NCBI RefSeq assembly: GCF_013403915.1
Contig: NZ_JABFDI010000011.1
Location: 80,468 to 144,467 of the forward strand
Length of the DNA: 64,000 nt
Direction: 5' to 3'
Source: Winogradskyella pacifica
Lineage (GTDB): Bacteria; Bacteroidota; Bacteroidia; Flavobacteriales; Flavobacteriaceae
Shown here: positions 35,801-42,774 of the stretch, one piece after another
How the letters are laid out: the number at the start of each line of letters is the position of its first letter
Position numbering within the stretch: position 1 is the stretch's first letter
Made by a program: the position numbers and the translations under genes
Notes under the pieces: generated by a model
What the model was told of the DNA's origin: nothing
The model's input: the letters and a program-made list of their open reading frames with translations, nothing else
The model's database searches: none

Positions 35801-36336
35801 ATGCTGCAATTGATCTGTTTTTAAAAATCATTAATGGTGATTTACTAGAAAAAGATGAAGAGGAAATGTATTATGGCATAGAGCAGAATGCTTATGTTGA
35901 GTTGTGTCATTTAGTAAATACAGACAACAGTATTCGATCTAAAGAACTAAGGGAAACATATAAATCTGTAGAAACAGATATTAGAGTGGTGGTCGATTGG
36001 AATCACGGTGAAACAGACCTCGATTTATACGTTAAAAACCCAGATAATGAAGTGGTTTACTATGGTCATGACACTTCGAAATTTGGAGGTCGATTATCAG
36101 AAGATTTAACGGAAGGGTACGGTCCGGAAAGTTATTGGATTAAAGAGGCTCAAAAAGGGGATTATAAAGTTTCGGTAGATTATTACTCTGATCGTGTTCA
36201 GAAGATTACAGGACCAGCGAGTTTAAAAGTTACTATCTATAGAAATTATGGAAAACCTAATGAGGAAAAATCCATTAAGGTTATAAGGTTAAGTGATGAT
36301 GACTCAAAAAGAGACATTGAAACGATAACTATTTAA
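32890..36336 (+). CDS. Secreted mosaic protein: VIT, VWA, CarboxypepD_reg, SusC-type plug, TPR, DUF2135
   Basis: 1148 residues. Signal peptide 1-20; VIT domain ~25-150 (VTYDMTFYNGLNRVLEGELAF, RVYPIPAKGYKRI); VWA-like domain from ~255 with a MIDAS-type DASYS; charged helical and Asn/Thr-rich linker ~540-620; CarboxypepD_reg-like domain ~626-700 (GTIISSSDGLPLPGVSVIVKG); SusC/RagA-type plug ~705-825 (LDEVVVMAYGT, KIRGLG, PLYVVDGLPY, DAGATAIYGSRGANGVILITT) with no beta-barrel after it; TPR-like helices ~885-1005; DUF2135-like C-terminus from ~1032 (VVVDWNHGETDLDLYV). Probably surface or periplasmic and adhesion-like. Function unknown; the domain string is read directly from the sequence. Confidence 0.9.
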   Translation: MKKLLFLILVLMQSVASNSQNFPSVKLEDKSKLKLDKLQVNVEISGNYATVTYDMTFYNGLNRVLEGELAFPLAQGQSVSHFAMDLNGKLRSAVVVEKELGRVAYENTIKQRIDPALLEQTQGNNYKARVYPIPAKGYKRIVITYEQNLLVNEGNCQFSIPFDFKDALNDFKIEIKCNNLDQVPVVTESFNKTLKFINTDNGLSAAYHEKKILLDKDLKLEIPITNVFALQTFEEYFHLSKTFVPKKRLKTKPRSISILWDASYSMHYRKLDKELDVISNYLEYLSDVKVTVVVFSNTEISNTVYRIKKGKSMELINALKEITYDGGTSYKGLSLPKSDEVLLFSDGLHNLGTLNLQNKSTLYCLNSVSSANHQLLGVMASDHGGNYINLNTTSTNSALEKLKHEAFQFLGVKHNNSLYEMYPKVHTIVDENFNLSGKYIEAKPIELLFGYGDEITERIKVDISSSSNSDISKRLWAKAKLNYLTKNKEEHKSDIIELAKAYHLISPYTSMIVLDRIEDYVRYKIEPPSELMEEYKRRLSQSKLQQQNLLANLEGRKSNLKDDYKTIRDWYNKDFTLKTTPIKKKPKVNNVNNTTNTNTETRIVNNSSHSLNTRPVATHHIDSTKAIVSGTIISSSDGLPLPGVSVIVKGTTRGAQTDFDGNFVINASPNETLVVSYVGMDSVEQKLSSETTLNIVLIEDASTLDEVVVMAYGTTRKASITSSVTRITSESIESKVSQSLMGQVSGVNITESNGSSGSNSTIKIRGLGTVNGSQEPLYVVDGLPYTGHISDINTPDILTISVLKDAGATAIYGSRGANGVILITTKKGEKTNRKEIEELNKKIAEQSTLQSWDKNASYIQYLSEQNSAEEAYIAYLKIRENYRNTPSFFLDVADFFETKNRIDLALRVATNLIEIELDNHELIRALAYKLEQYKKYDLAIYVYKTVLELRPEHPQSYRDLALAYEANGDIDAAIDLFLKIINGDLLEKDEEEMYYGIEQNAYVELCHLVNTDNSIRSKELRETYKSVETDIRVVVDWNHGETDLDLYVKNPDNEVVYYGHDTSKFGGRLSEDLTEGYGPESYWIKEAQKGDYKVSVDYYSDRVQKITGPASLKVTIYRNYGKPNEEKSIKVIRLSDDDSKRDIETITI

Positions 36337-36340
36337 AACA

Positions 36341-36372
36341 AAAAGCCCAACGCAAACGCATTGGGCTTTTCT
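36341..36372. terminator. Bidirectional terminator between convergent genes
   Basis: Stem AAAAGCCCAA (36341-36350) / TTGGGCTTTT (36361-36370), extended inside by GCG/CGC-like pairs, with A run on one side and T run on the other; it serves the mosaic gene and the OmpA-like gene. Confidence 0.9.
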
Positions 36373-36391
36373 ATATTAAAATCTATTAGGA

Positions 36392-37249
36392 TTATTTTCC
36401 TTCAGATAAATTTTTCATTTCATTTTCAACCATTTCATAGAATTGGTCAATTTTAGGCATTACAACAATACGCGTACGTCTGTTTTTTGCTCTGTTTTCA
36501 GCAGTATCGTTTTCTACTAAAGGCACGTAAGAACTACGACCAGCAGCAATTAATTGTTGTGGATTAACATCTAAGCTCTCTAAAACTCTTACTACAGAAG
36601 TAGCACGTTTTACACTTAAATCCCAGTTGTCAACTAATGGTGGCTTGTTATAAGATAAATCATCTGTATGAGACTCTACCATAGCTTCAAAATCAGGTTT
36701 GCTGTTTATTACTTTAGCAACTTTAGCTAATATTTCGTTAGCTCTCGTTGTTACAGTATAGCTTCCACTTTTAAATAATAATTTATCAGCAATAGAAATG
36801 AATACAACTCCCTTTTCTACATTAATTTCGATATCTGGATCGTTAATTCCAACGGCTTTCTTAAGGCTAGTTACAACAGCAAGTGTTACACTATCCTTCT
36901 TCGTTAACGCATCTTGTAATCTTGTAATTTTTAAATCACGTTCTTTTAAACTCTCCAAAGACTTCTCAAGGTTTTCAGAACCTTTTTTAGTTAAGATTGT
37001 TAAATCTCCTTTGGTATCAATTAAATCTTGATTTGATTTACGTAAATCAGCCAATTGATCTTTCATCGTTTCTACTCTCGCATTTGCAGCAGCAACATCA
37101 GAGAGACAACTGTTTAATTTAACGGTTGCAGTATTTAATAAATCTTGGGTTTCTTGATATTTTTCTTGTAGCGCAACATGTTCTTTCTTAGACACACAAG
37201 ATGCTAAAAACAACATTGAACAAACACCTAATAACATTAATTTTTTCAT
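36392..37249 (-). CDS. OmpA-family lipoprotein with peptidoglycan-binding domain
   Basis: 285 residues. Lipoprotein signal with lipobox LFLASC (Cys at about 18), long coiled coil ~20-120, then an OmpA C-terminal domain ~150-270: LLFKSGSYTV, FEAMVESHTDD, LSVKRATSVVRVLESL, LIAAGRSSYVPL and NRAKNRRTRIVVMPK. The NRxxNRR motif binds diaminopimelate-type peptidoglycan. It tethers outer membrane to cell wall. A -7 box lies 37 bp upstream. Confidence 0.93.
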   Translation of the reverse strand: MKKLMLLGVCSMLFLASCVSKKEHVALQEKYQETQDLLNTATVKLNSCLSDVAAANARVETMKDQLADLRKSNQDLIDTKGDLTILTKKGSENLEKSLESLKERDLKITRLQDALTKKDSVTLAVVTSLKKAVGINDPDIEINVEKGVVFISIADKLLFKSGSYTVTTRANEILAKVAKVINSKPDFEAMVESHTDDLSYNKPPLVDNWDLSVKRATSVVRVLESLDVNPQQLIAAGRSSYVPLVENDTAENRAKNRRTRIVVMPKIDQFYEMVENEMKNLSEGK

Positions 37250-37286
37250 AATTGAATTTTAGTTTAAATTGTTAATTTTAACATAG

Positions 37287-37294
37287 CAAAATTA
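37287..37294 (-). promoter_or_regulatory. Bacteroidota -7 box (TAATTTTG on the minus strand)
   Basis: Exact TAnnTTTG match 37 bp upstream of the OmpA-like lipoprotein start. Confidence 0.6.
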
Positions 37295-37353
37295 TGGAAA
37301 ACAAAAGTTCTCCTATCATGGATTAACATAAATTTTAACAGTTTTGTAAACAT

Positions 37354-38346
37354 TTAAAACTGAGACCGTTTATTTATGAAATAAGACCAAACTATAGACG
37401 CTGTTTCGTAATAACCAGAACGTTTAGGAAGTTGTTTTCTTTGTTTTAAAAGTCGCGGTAAATTATAGTAAAATGACAAATGTGCTTTTAAAATAGCGAA
37501 TAGAAATGTTGGTTTCAATTGAAACAAGAAACGCATCGCTGCAACACCATCCAATAACATTCGAAACAATATTCTAAAAATTAAATTAGTATCTGTATTT
37601 TTTACAAGCGTAAATAAGCTATTTCTAAAATTGAGATAGGTTTTCTTAGGATTGGTAGTATTTAATGTCGCACCACCAACATGATAGACTGTTGAAGTTC
37701 CGATATACTTTGTGGTATAGTTAGCATTAAATGCACGCCAGCACAAATCAATCTCCTCCATATGTGCAAAATAGGTTTCATCAAAACCGTTTAAGCTTTT
37801 ATAAGTTTCATTTTTTATAAAAAAGCAGGCGCCAGATGCCCAAAAAATTGTTTTGGTATCGTTGTATTGACCGTTGTCTTCTTCAATGGTGTCAAAAATT
37901 CGGCCTCTGCAATACGGATAACCATATTTGTCTATAAATCCGCCAGCAGCACCAGCATATTCAAAATGAGATTTATTTTTGTAATCTAAGATTTTAGGTT
38001 GAATGATGGCTGTATTGTCATTGCTATTAAATTCTGAAATAATAGGTTGAAGCCAATTTTCTGTAACCTCAATATCGCTATTAAGTAAGCAGAGTAGAGG
38101 TTCTTCAATATGTTTTAAAGCATCGTTATAACCTTTAGCATACCCACCGTTTTCACTATTCTGAATTACAATTACATTCTTAAAATGCTCAGCAACAAAT
38201 GCCACAGAATCATCAGTTGAAGCATTATCAGCGAGATAGATAATAGCATCATTAGAATGTTTTATAACAGAAGGTAAAAACTGTTCAAGCAAAGCTTTCC
38301 CATTCCAGTTTAAAATAACAATCGCTATATCTTTAGTTTGTAACAT
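37354..38346 (-). CDS. Glycosyltransferase family 2 (GT-A fold), rhamnosyltransferase-like
   Basis: 330 residues. N-terminal GT-A core: IAIVILNWNGKALLEQFLPS (~7-26), YLADNASTDDSVAFV, ENGGYAKGYNDAL and LLNSDIEVTENWLQP (DxD-type site ~95). A C-terminal half with FDETYFAHMEEIDLCWRA and an amphipathic membrane-associated end. Such enzymes transfer rhamnose or related sugars in surface polysaccharide synthesis; donor not known. Its ATG abuts the stop of the HsdR_N-domain gene, so the two are cotranscribed. Confidence 0.92.
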   Translation of the reverse strand: MLQTKDIAIVILNWNGKALLEQFLPSVIKHSNDAIIYLADNASTDDSVAFVAEHFKNVIVIQNSENGGYAKGYNDALKHIEEPLLCLLNSDIEVTENWLQPIISEFNSNDNTAIIQPKILDYKNKSHFEYAGAAGGFIDKYGYPYCRGRIFDTIEEDNGQYNDTKTIFWASGACFFIKNETYKSLNGFDETYFAHMEEIDLCWRAFNANYTTKYIGTSTVYHVGGATLNTTNPKKTYLNFRNSLFTLVKNTDTNLIFRILFRMLLDGVAAMRFLFQLKPTFLFAILKAHLSFYYNLPRLLKQRKQLPKRSGYYETASIVWSYFINKRSQF

Positions 38347-38799
38347 TTAGTGTGGTGTATAATTGGGAATATCTCTTAAAAAGGAAAAGCGTTCAGCATC
38401 AAAATCCATTTCACAATAATAATGATTTAAACCATTAGTAACCATTAAAAAGGACGCATTTAAAGCTAAGTTATAACGTGCTATCTGATCAAAAGTAGTC
38501 TGGTCTATTGGTATGTTGTGCGATTTACATTCTACAATTAAATGAATACTACCATCCGAGTTAAAAATGACGATATCATAACGTTTTTTTAAGCCGTTTA
38601 TAATCAGCTCTTTTTCAACATTAATCAATGATTTTGGGAATTTTTTCTCATTAATTAAATAATGAACACAGTGTTGTCTTACCCATTCTTCGGGTTGAAG
38701 AATGATAAATTTTTTCCGAATGACATCAAAAATAGAAACTTTATTTTCTGTACTTTTGAAACGGTATTCAAACTTTGGAAAGTTGAGTTCTAGCAACAC
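38347..38799 (-). CDS. HsdR N-terminal-type endonuclease-fold protein
   Basis: About 150 residues. The core has LQPEEWVRQHCVHYLI, KRYDIVIFNSDGSIHLIVECKS (D ... E-x-K of the PD-(D/E)xK nuclease fold) and IDQTTFDQIARYN, matching the type I restriction HsdR_N domain, but with no helicase part, specificity or methylase gene nearby. So it is probably not a restriction enzyme. The frame is open to a GTG at 38841, but a TAACTTTG box at 38820-38827 falls inside that, so a GTG at 38799 or TTG at 38796 is preferred; homologues begin near LNFPxxxYRFK. Confidence 0.78.
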   Translation of the reverse strand: MLLELNFPKFEYRFKSTENKVSIFDVIRKKFIILQPEEWVRQHCVHYLINEKKFPKSLINVEKELIINGLKKRYDIVIFNSDGSIHLIVECKSHNIPIDQTTFDQIARYNLALNASFLMVTNGLNHYYCEMDFDAERFSFLRDIPNYTPH

Positions 38800-38819
38800 C
38801 TTGGATAGCTTATTTTTTT

Positions 38820-38827
38820 CAAAGTTA
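38820..38827 (-). promoter_or_regulatory. Bacteroidota -7 box (TAACTTTG on the minus strand)
   Basis: Exact TAnnTTTG match 20 bp upstream of the GTG at 38799, inside the longest reading frame; it decides the start of the HsdR_N-type gene. Confidence 0.6.
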
Positions 38828-38937
38828 AAGCAGAATAGCACAAATCACAATTTTCAATTACTAAAATCTATATAATTTAGTGTAAAGCTGAATTAAGCGT
38901 TTAGATTTTGAAATTTTTAACTTGGTATTTTTACAAT

Positions 38938-39945
38938 TTGGACGAAATAAAAGAAATAGTAGCTGCAATCAAAAAGGGAGATATAAAACCTATTTACTTT
39001 TTAATGGGTGAGGAAGCCTATTATATTGATAAAATATCAGACTATATTGAAGAGCATCTTTTAGATGAGGCTGAAAAAGGTTTTAACCAAATGGTGCTTT
39101 ACGGACGCGATGTAACTATAGATGATATTGTGAGTAATGCCAAACGTTATCCTATGATGGCAGAACGCCAAGTTGTGATTGTTAAAGAAGCTCAAGATTT
39201 AAGCAGAACCATAGAACAATTAGCAAAATACGCAGCTAATCCACAACCTTCAACTGTTTTAGTGCTCAATTATAAGTACAAAAAAATAGATAAACGTAAG
39301 GCTTTATATAAGACCATTAATAAACACGGTGGCATTGTTTTCGAAAGTAAGAAAATGTATGAAAATCAGGTGGCTGATTGGATTAGACGTGTTTTAGCTG
39401 GTCAGGATTATAATATATCTCCAAAGGCTGCTCAAATGTTAGTCGAATTCCTTGGGACGGATCTTAGTAAAATCGATAACGAACTTAAGAAACTTAAGAT
39501 TGTTCTACCTGCAGGTACTCAAATTACACCAGAGCACATAGAGGAAAATATTGGTATAAGTAAAGATTACAATAATTTTGAATTACGTAAAGCTGTCGGT
39601 AGTAGAAATGCGATAAAGGCGCATCAAATTGCGAAGTATTTTGCCGAAAACCCAAAGGATAATCCTATTGTTGTTTCTGTTGCTTTGTTATTTGGCTTCT
39701 TTTCTCAATTATTACACCTTCATGGTATGTCTGATAAAAACCCTCGTAGTGTAGCTTCGGCATTAAAAGTGAATCCTTATTTTGTGAATGAATATTTAGA
39801 TGCTGCTCGTAATTACCCCATGAAAAAAGTAAGCTATATTATTGGTGTGCTTCGCGAAACAGATGTAAAAAGCAAAGGTGTAGGTGCTAATGCAATTCCT
39901 CAAGGCGACTTGCTTAAGGAGTTGTTAGTTAAGATTTTGGGATAG
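38938..39945 (+). CDS. holA: DNA polymerase III subunit delta
   Basis: About 335 residues from TTG 38938 (encoding the MDEIKEIV start of family members); the frame also has a TTG at 38908, but this adds ten odd residues. AAA+ clamp-loader delta: IKPIYFLMGEEAYYIDKISDYIE (~15-36), PMMAERQVVIVKEAQDL, GTDLSKIDNELKKL and the C-terminal collar domain DNPIVVSVALLFGFFSQLLHLHG. It loads the beta clamp in replication and is essential. A TATTTTTA box at 38926 (one mismatch to TAnnTTTG) ends 4 bases before TTG. Its last 460 bp are repeated at 44414-44873. Confidence 0.94.
   Translation: MDEIKEIVAAIKKGDIKPIYFLMGEEAYYIDKISDYIEEHLLDEAEKGFNQMVLYGRDVTIDDIVSNAKRYPMMAERQVVIVKEAQDLSRTIEQLAKYAANPQPSTVLVLNYKYKKIDKRKALYKTINKHGGIVFESKKMYENQVADWIRRVLAGQDYNISPKAAQMLVEFLGTDLSKIDNELKKLKIVLPAGTQITPEHIEENIGISKDYNNFELRKAVGSRNAIKAHQIAKYFAENPKDNPIVVSVALLFGFFSQLLHLHGMSDKNPRSVASALKVNPYFVNEYLDAARNYPMKKVSYIIGVLRETDVKSKGVGANAIPQGDLLKELLVKILG
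39486..39945 (+). repeat. holA: Left copy of a 460-bp direct repeat (holA 3' end)
   Basis: Matches 44414-44873 with 411 identical bases followed by a 49-base segment with seven silent differences. Offset between the copies is 4928 bases, enclosing the four-gene secreted operon. Confidence 0.95.
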
Positions 39946-40294
39946 TGTAATAATTTATATTTTTTATGGTTTAGAAAGTATGAGATTAACTTTCTTTCCT
40001 TCATTTTATAAATAAAGATTTTAACTCTCCTTTACTTTTTATGTTTAACAATAGAATGTCCTTCTTCTTCTTCTTCGATGGCATGTAGAATTATATTATT
40101 ATTTAACGTTTCAGCATGTCTTTTGTCAAGAATATGTTTAGGAGATTAATTTATTTAAAATACATTTCGCATATATAAACTGGGGCTGTCTATTAAAGAT
40201 TGTTCATCATCTTTTTTTTTAATTCAGATCAATAAAAATTAAAAGAATTTAGATTTTTTGCAATGGTAAGTAGTTTTATAAATAGCCATTTATA
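39946..40294. other. Non-coding gap of 349 bases at the left end of the holA-flanked insert
   Basis: No open frame. It is AT-rich with T-tracts. The first ~30 bases after the holA stop (TTTTTTATGGTTTA, 39959-39972) resemble the sequence after the holA fragment (TTTTTTATGGTCTA, near 44875-44889), suggesting both flanks descend from the same spot. Confidence 0.5.
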
Positions 40295-41263
40295 TCACCA
40301 CCAACCTTTTATATTATAAACATTTTTTGGTTGATTATTGGCTTGAGCAACACCAATATCCCTAACAGCATCAATTAATGCCTTTTCTTTATCCTCTCTG
40401 TTTTTATATTGTTTCATTTTAAAATCCCATTCTCGTTGATCTAATTCTTGTATTCTCTGTCCGATGCGTTGAGATAATTTCACTCCTTCTTCATAACATT
40501 TTGAATCTGGATCTATTAAAGACAAATGAGAAGAAGCCTTATTAGCGGAATTAGTATCCAAACCTGCATTCCATACATTATTGGCATTGGTTATATGGGA
40601 TTCACATTCGTTATCAATTTTTTCTTGAAAAACAATGGCAACTTGATCCATGGCTGTTTCATAACATTCCTTAGTGACTTGAGGGATTTCCATCAGTTTA
40701 GAAATTGCCACATTATAGTGTTTTTTACTTTTTTCTGCTTCTGCTTCTTTAAGAATAAAATCACAGTGAGAATTATAATATTCAACAATCTTAAATTTAC
40801 CTTTATCTACAAAATCTTTAAAAATTGGATTTTTAGCTTTGATTTGTTTAATGGCTGATATATATGCCTTAGTATCACTTGTACCAACGCCTTTTACTTT
40901 TAATATTTCTGATGAGAATAAGGTTCCATTCAATCCATCTCCAATATAAAAATAGACTTCAAGAGTAATAACTACTTTTCTCGGAGGACCAGGAAGAACC
41001 TCTTTAAATAATAACGTAATATTTGGTGTAATTATAAATCTTGAATCTTTAGATCCACCCATGCCATTCACGGTCGCTATTTGGTTTAATTTATTTTCTA
41101 ATAAATTTTTAGCAGAACCTGGTAAACCATCAATTTGATCAGACACATAAGTAGAGATTTGTACGCGGCCTAAATCATCTGTTTTTCCTAAAGAATTCTG
41201 GCCAAATGAGAAAGAAAATAACAGAATAAAAACAAGTGTATTTAAATAATATTTCATAGTCAA
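40295..41263 (-). CDS. Secreted protein of a Bacteroidota four-gene operon, C-terminal GWW
   Basis: 322 residues; signal peptide (MTMKYYLNTLVFILLFSFSFGQ). Mature sequence DDLGRVQISTYVSDQIDGLPGSAKNLLENKLNQIA, MGGSKDSRFIITPN, LTLEVYFYIGDGL, GVGTSDTKAYISAIKQI, YYNSHCDFILKEAE, then a helical repeat-rich half and the end VYNIKGWW. I recall similar proteins with this C-terminal GWW tail in Bacteroides and other Bacteroidota beside DUF6175 proteins; function unknown. Last gene of the four, 7 bp after the DUF6175-like gene. Two Cys-bearing helical stretches (~170-230) could be TPR-like. Confidence 0.85.
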   Translation of the reverse strand: MTMKYYLNTLVFILLFSFSFGQNSLGKTDDLGRVQISTYVSDQIDGLPGSAKNLLENKLNQIATVNGMGGSKDSRFIITPNITLLFKEVLPGPPRKVVITLEVYFYIGDGLNGTLFSSEILKVKGVGTSDTKAYISAIKQIKAKNPIFKDFVDKGKFKIVEYYNSHCDFILKEAEAEKSKKHYNVAISKLMEIPQVTKECYETAMDQVAIVFQEKIDNECESHITNANNVWNAGLDTNSANKASSHLSLIDPDSKCYEEGVKLSQRIGQRIQELDQREWDFKMKQYKNREDKEKALIDAVRDIGVAQANNQPKNVYNIKGWW

Positions 41264-41270
41264 TGTTTAA

Positions 41271-42233
41271 TTATTTAGACCCTAAATAAAGTGTTGCTTC
41301 ACCTAAACCTCTAATAGTTAGTTTGTTTACAATTCCGAGATCTTTAAGATAGTCACTTAAGCCCTTAGCCCAATTTCTAGCATCCAATCCTCTGATTTTC
41401 CCGTTTCTCTCGTATGTCATTGGTATTCTAACTTGTTCAAAACTCATCATTGTAGCCTCTGCGTCCATAGTTGTATACGACCCATTTACACTGTTAGCAT
41501 CTAACCAATTTTCAATTAAAAAACTTAACTCATCATCACCAAAATTATCAGATTCTAAATCGTATTCCCAGTCATCCCATACGCGAATGCCTAAATTCAC
41601 TTCTCTACCTTTTTCAAACCATCCGTCAAAAGTAGTCTGTAAACTTGCTAGAAATTTATCAATTCTAGAGCTCACAGCTTCTTCTAATAAAATAGGTAAG
41701 GGGCTAGAAAAATCGGGAGCTCCAGTACCTGAAGTTTCTGCTATTTGCTTTCCTGTATAAGCGTCTAAACCTCTTAGAATAAAAGTAACTTGCTTTTCAA
41801 GTCCATTATCAGTAATAGCCCAGCTCATTTCTAGAATAATATCAGCTTTAGCTGTTTTTTTTAGAGCATCAATTGGGGTTTCTGAAACTTCAGACCCAGT
41901 ATTTTTTGATGATCTTAATTCTTGTTCAGCGTTTTTTGCTTCTACTTTTTTAAGTTCGGCAGATAGGTCTTTTGCACTAAATCCTCTTTCGCTTAATAAT
42001 CCATTAATTTGGGTAATCACTAAAGCTAGATCACTGTTACGTTGAAGTGCCATTTGATATAAAGGGATGTCTTTAACCACCCCTTGATTATCTATTGTCT
42101 GAGTATATCCATTTTCATAACACCAAGTATCAGCAGGCACAACCATAAGAGTCGGTTTTTTAGCTTGAGAAAACGAAAAGTTTATAACCAAAAGTGTGTT
42201 AAATAGTACTAATATTTGTTTTTGTAATTTCAT
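41271..42233 (-). CDS. DUF6175-like secreted protein
   Basis: 320 residues; signal peptide (ends NFSFSQ). Starts the mature part with KKPTLMVVPADTWCYENGYTQTIDNQG, then LALVITQINGLLSERGFSAKDL, SETPIDALKKTAKADIILEMSW, FILRGLDAYTGKQIAETSGTG, LPILLEEAVSSRIDKFLASL and LTIRGLGEATLYLG. This order is what I know of DUF6175, a Bacteroidota family of unknown function; the KADIILEMSW region resembles proteins that assemble at the outer membrane (LpoB/CsgG-type fold), which is a guess. It follows the 175-residue protein by 11 bp. Confidence 0.82.
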   Translation of the reverse strand: MKLQKQILVLFNTLLVINFSFSQAKKPTLMVVPADTWCYENGYTQTIDNQGVVKDIPLYQMALQRNSDLALVITQINGLLSERGFSAKDLSAELKKVEAKNAEQELRSSKNTGSEVSETPIDALKKTAKADIILEMSWAITDNGLEKQVTFILRGLDAYTGKQIAETSGTGAPDFSSPLPILLEEAVSSRIDKFLASLQTTFDGWFEKGREVNLGIRVWDDWEYDLESDNFGDDELSFLIENWLDANSVNGSYTTMDAEATMMSFEQVRIPMTYERNGKIRGLDARNWAKGLSDYLKDLGIVNKLTIRGLGEATLYLGSK

Positions 42234-42244
42234 TTTTATAAATT

Positions 42245-42772
42245 TTAAAACCCGCTATCTAGTGATTTTATAATGTTTTCTTCTTCTAATTTTTTTCTTA
42301 ATAGAGTCACATTAACAGTAACTAGAGTACCTATTCGGTACTCTTTTTTACCCACTTTCATTCTATCTGTCACACCATCTATTACATTAACATATTTGCT
42401 AAAGTTGTTGAGATCTTTATTTCCATTGCTTTCAAAAAACTCTTTAAAAAAGTCTTCAAACTCTGTTTCCAAGTTAGAAGACCTAGCTAAAGCTGGTTTT
42501 TTTGTACATTTTGTGCCTTGACTATCAATTCCTTGAAAAATAACAGCATGAACAGCATTTTTAGAAGCTTGTACTCTTGCAATACTTTCGTCCCTTAATA
42601 TGGAATAAACTTTGAGTGTATAAGTTCCTGCAGCTGCTTCTCCAACACATTCAATATCATAATTCCATTTAGCAGTTTCTATATCCGCCTTTTTTTTATT
42701 TCTTTTAGATTGTGCATTGGCTGTTCCAATTGCAAAAAATAGAATTGAAATAAAAATTAATGTTTTTTTCAT
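42245..42772 (-). CDS. Secreted protein of the four-gene operon, unknown
   Basis: 175 residues; signal peptide (MKKTLIFISILFFAIGTANAQ) followed by a Lys-rich patch (SKRNKKKADIETAKW). Then NYDIECVGEAAAGTYTLKVYSILRDESIARVQASKNAVHAVIFQGI, which resembles a LPP20-like fold, and VGKKEYRIGTLVTVNVTLLRKKLEEENII at the end. Two Cys suggest a disulphide. Third of four genes on the strand, 2 bp from the upstream gene. Function unknown. Confidence 0.82.
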   Translation of the reverse strand: MKKTLIFISILFFAIGTANAQSKRNKKKADIETAKWNYDIECVGEAAAGTYTLKVYSILRDESIARVQASKNAVHAVIFQGIDSQGTKCTKKPALARSSNLETEFEDFFKEFFESNGNKDLNNFSKYVNVIDGVTDRMKVGKKEYRIGTLVTVNVTLLRKKLEEENIIKSLDSGF

Positions 42773-42774
42773 AA

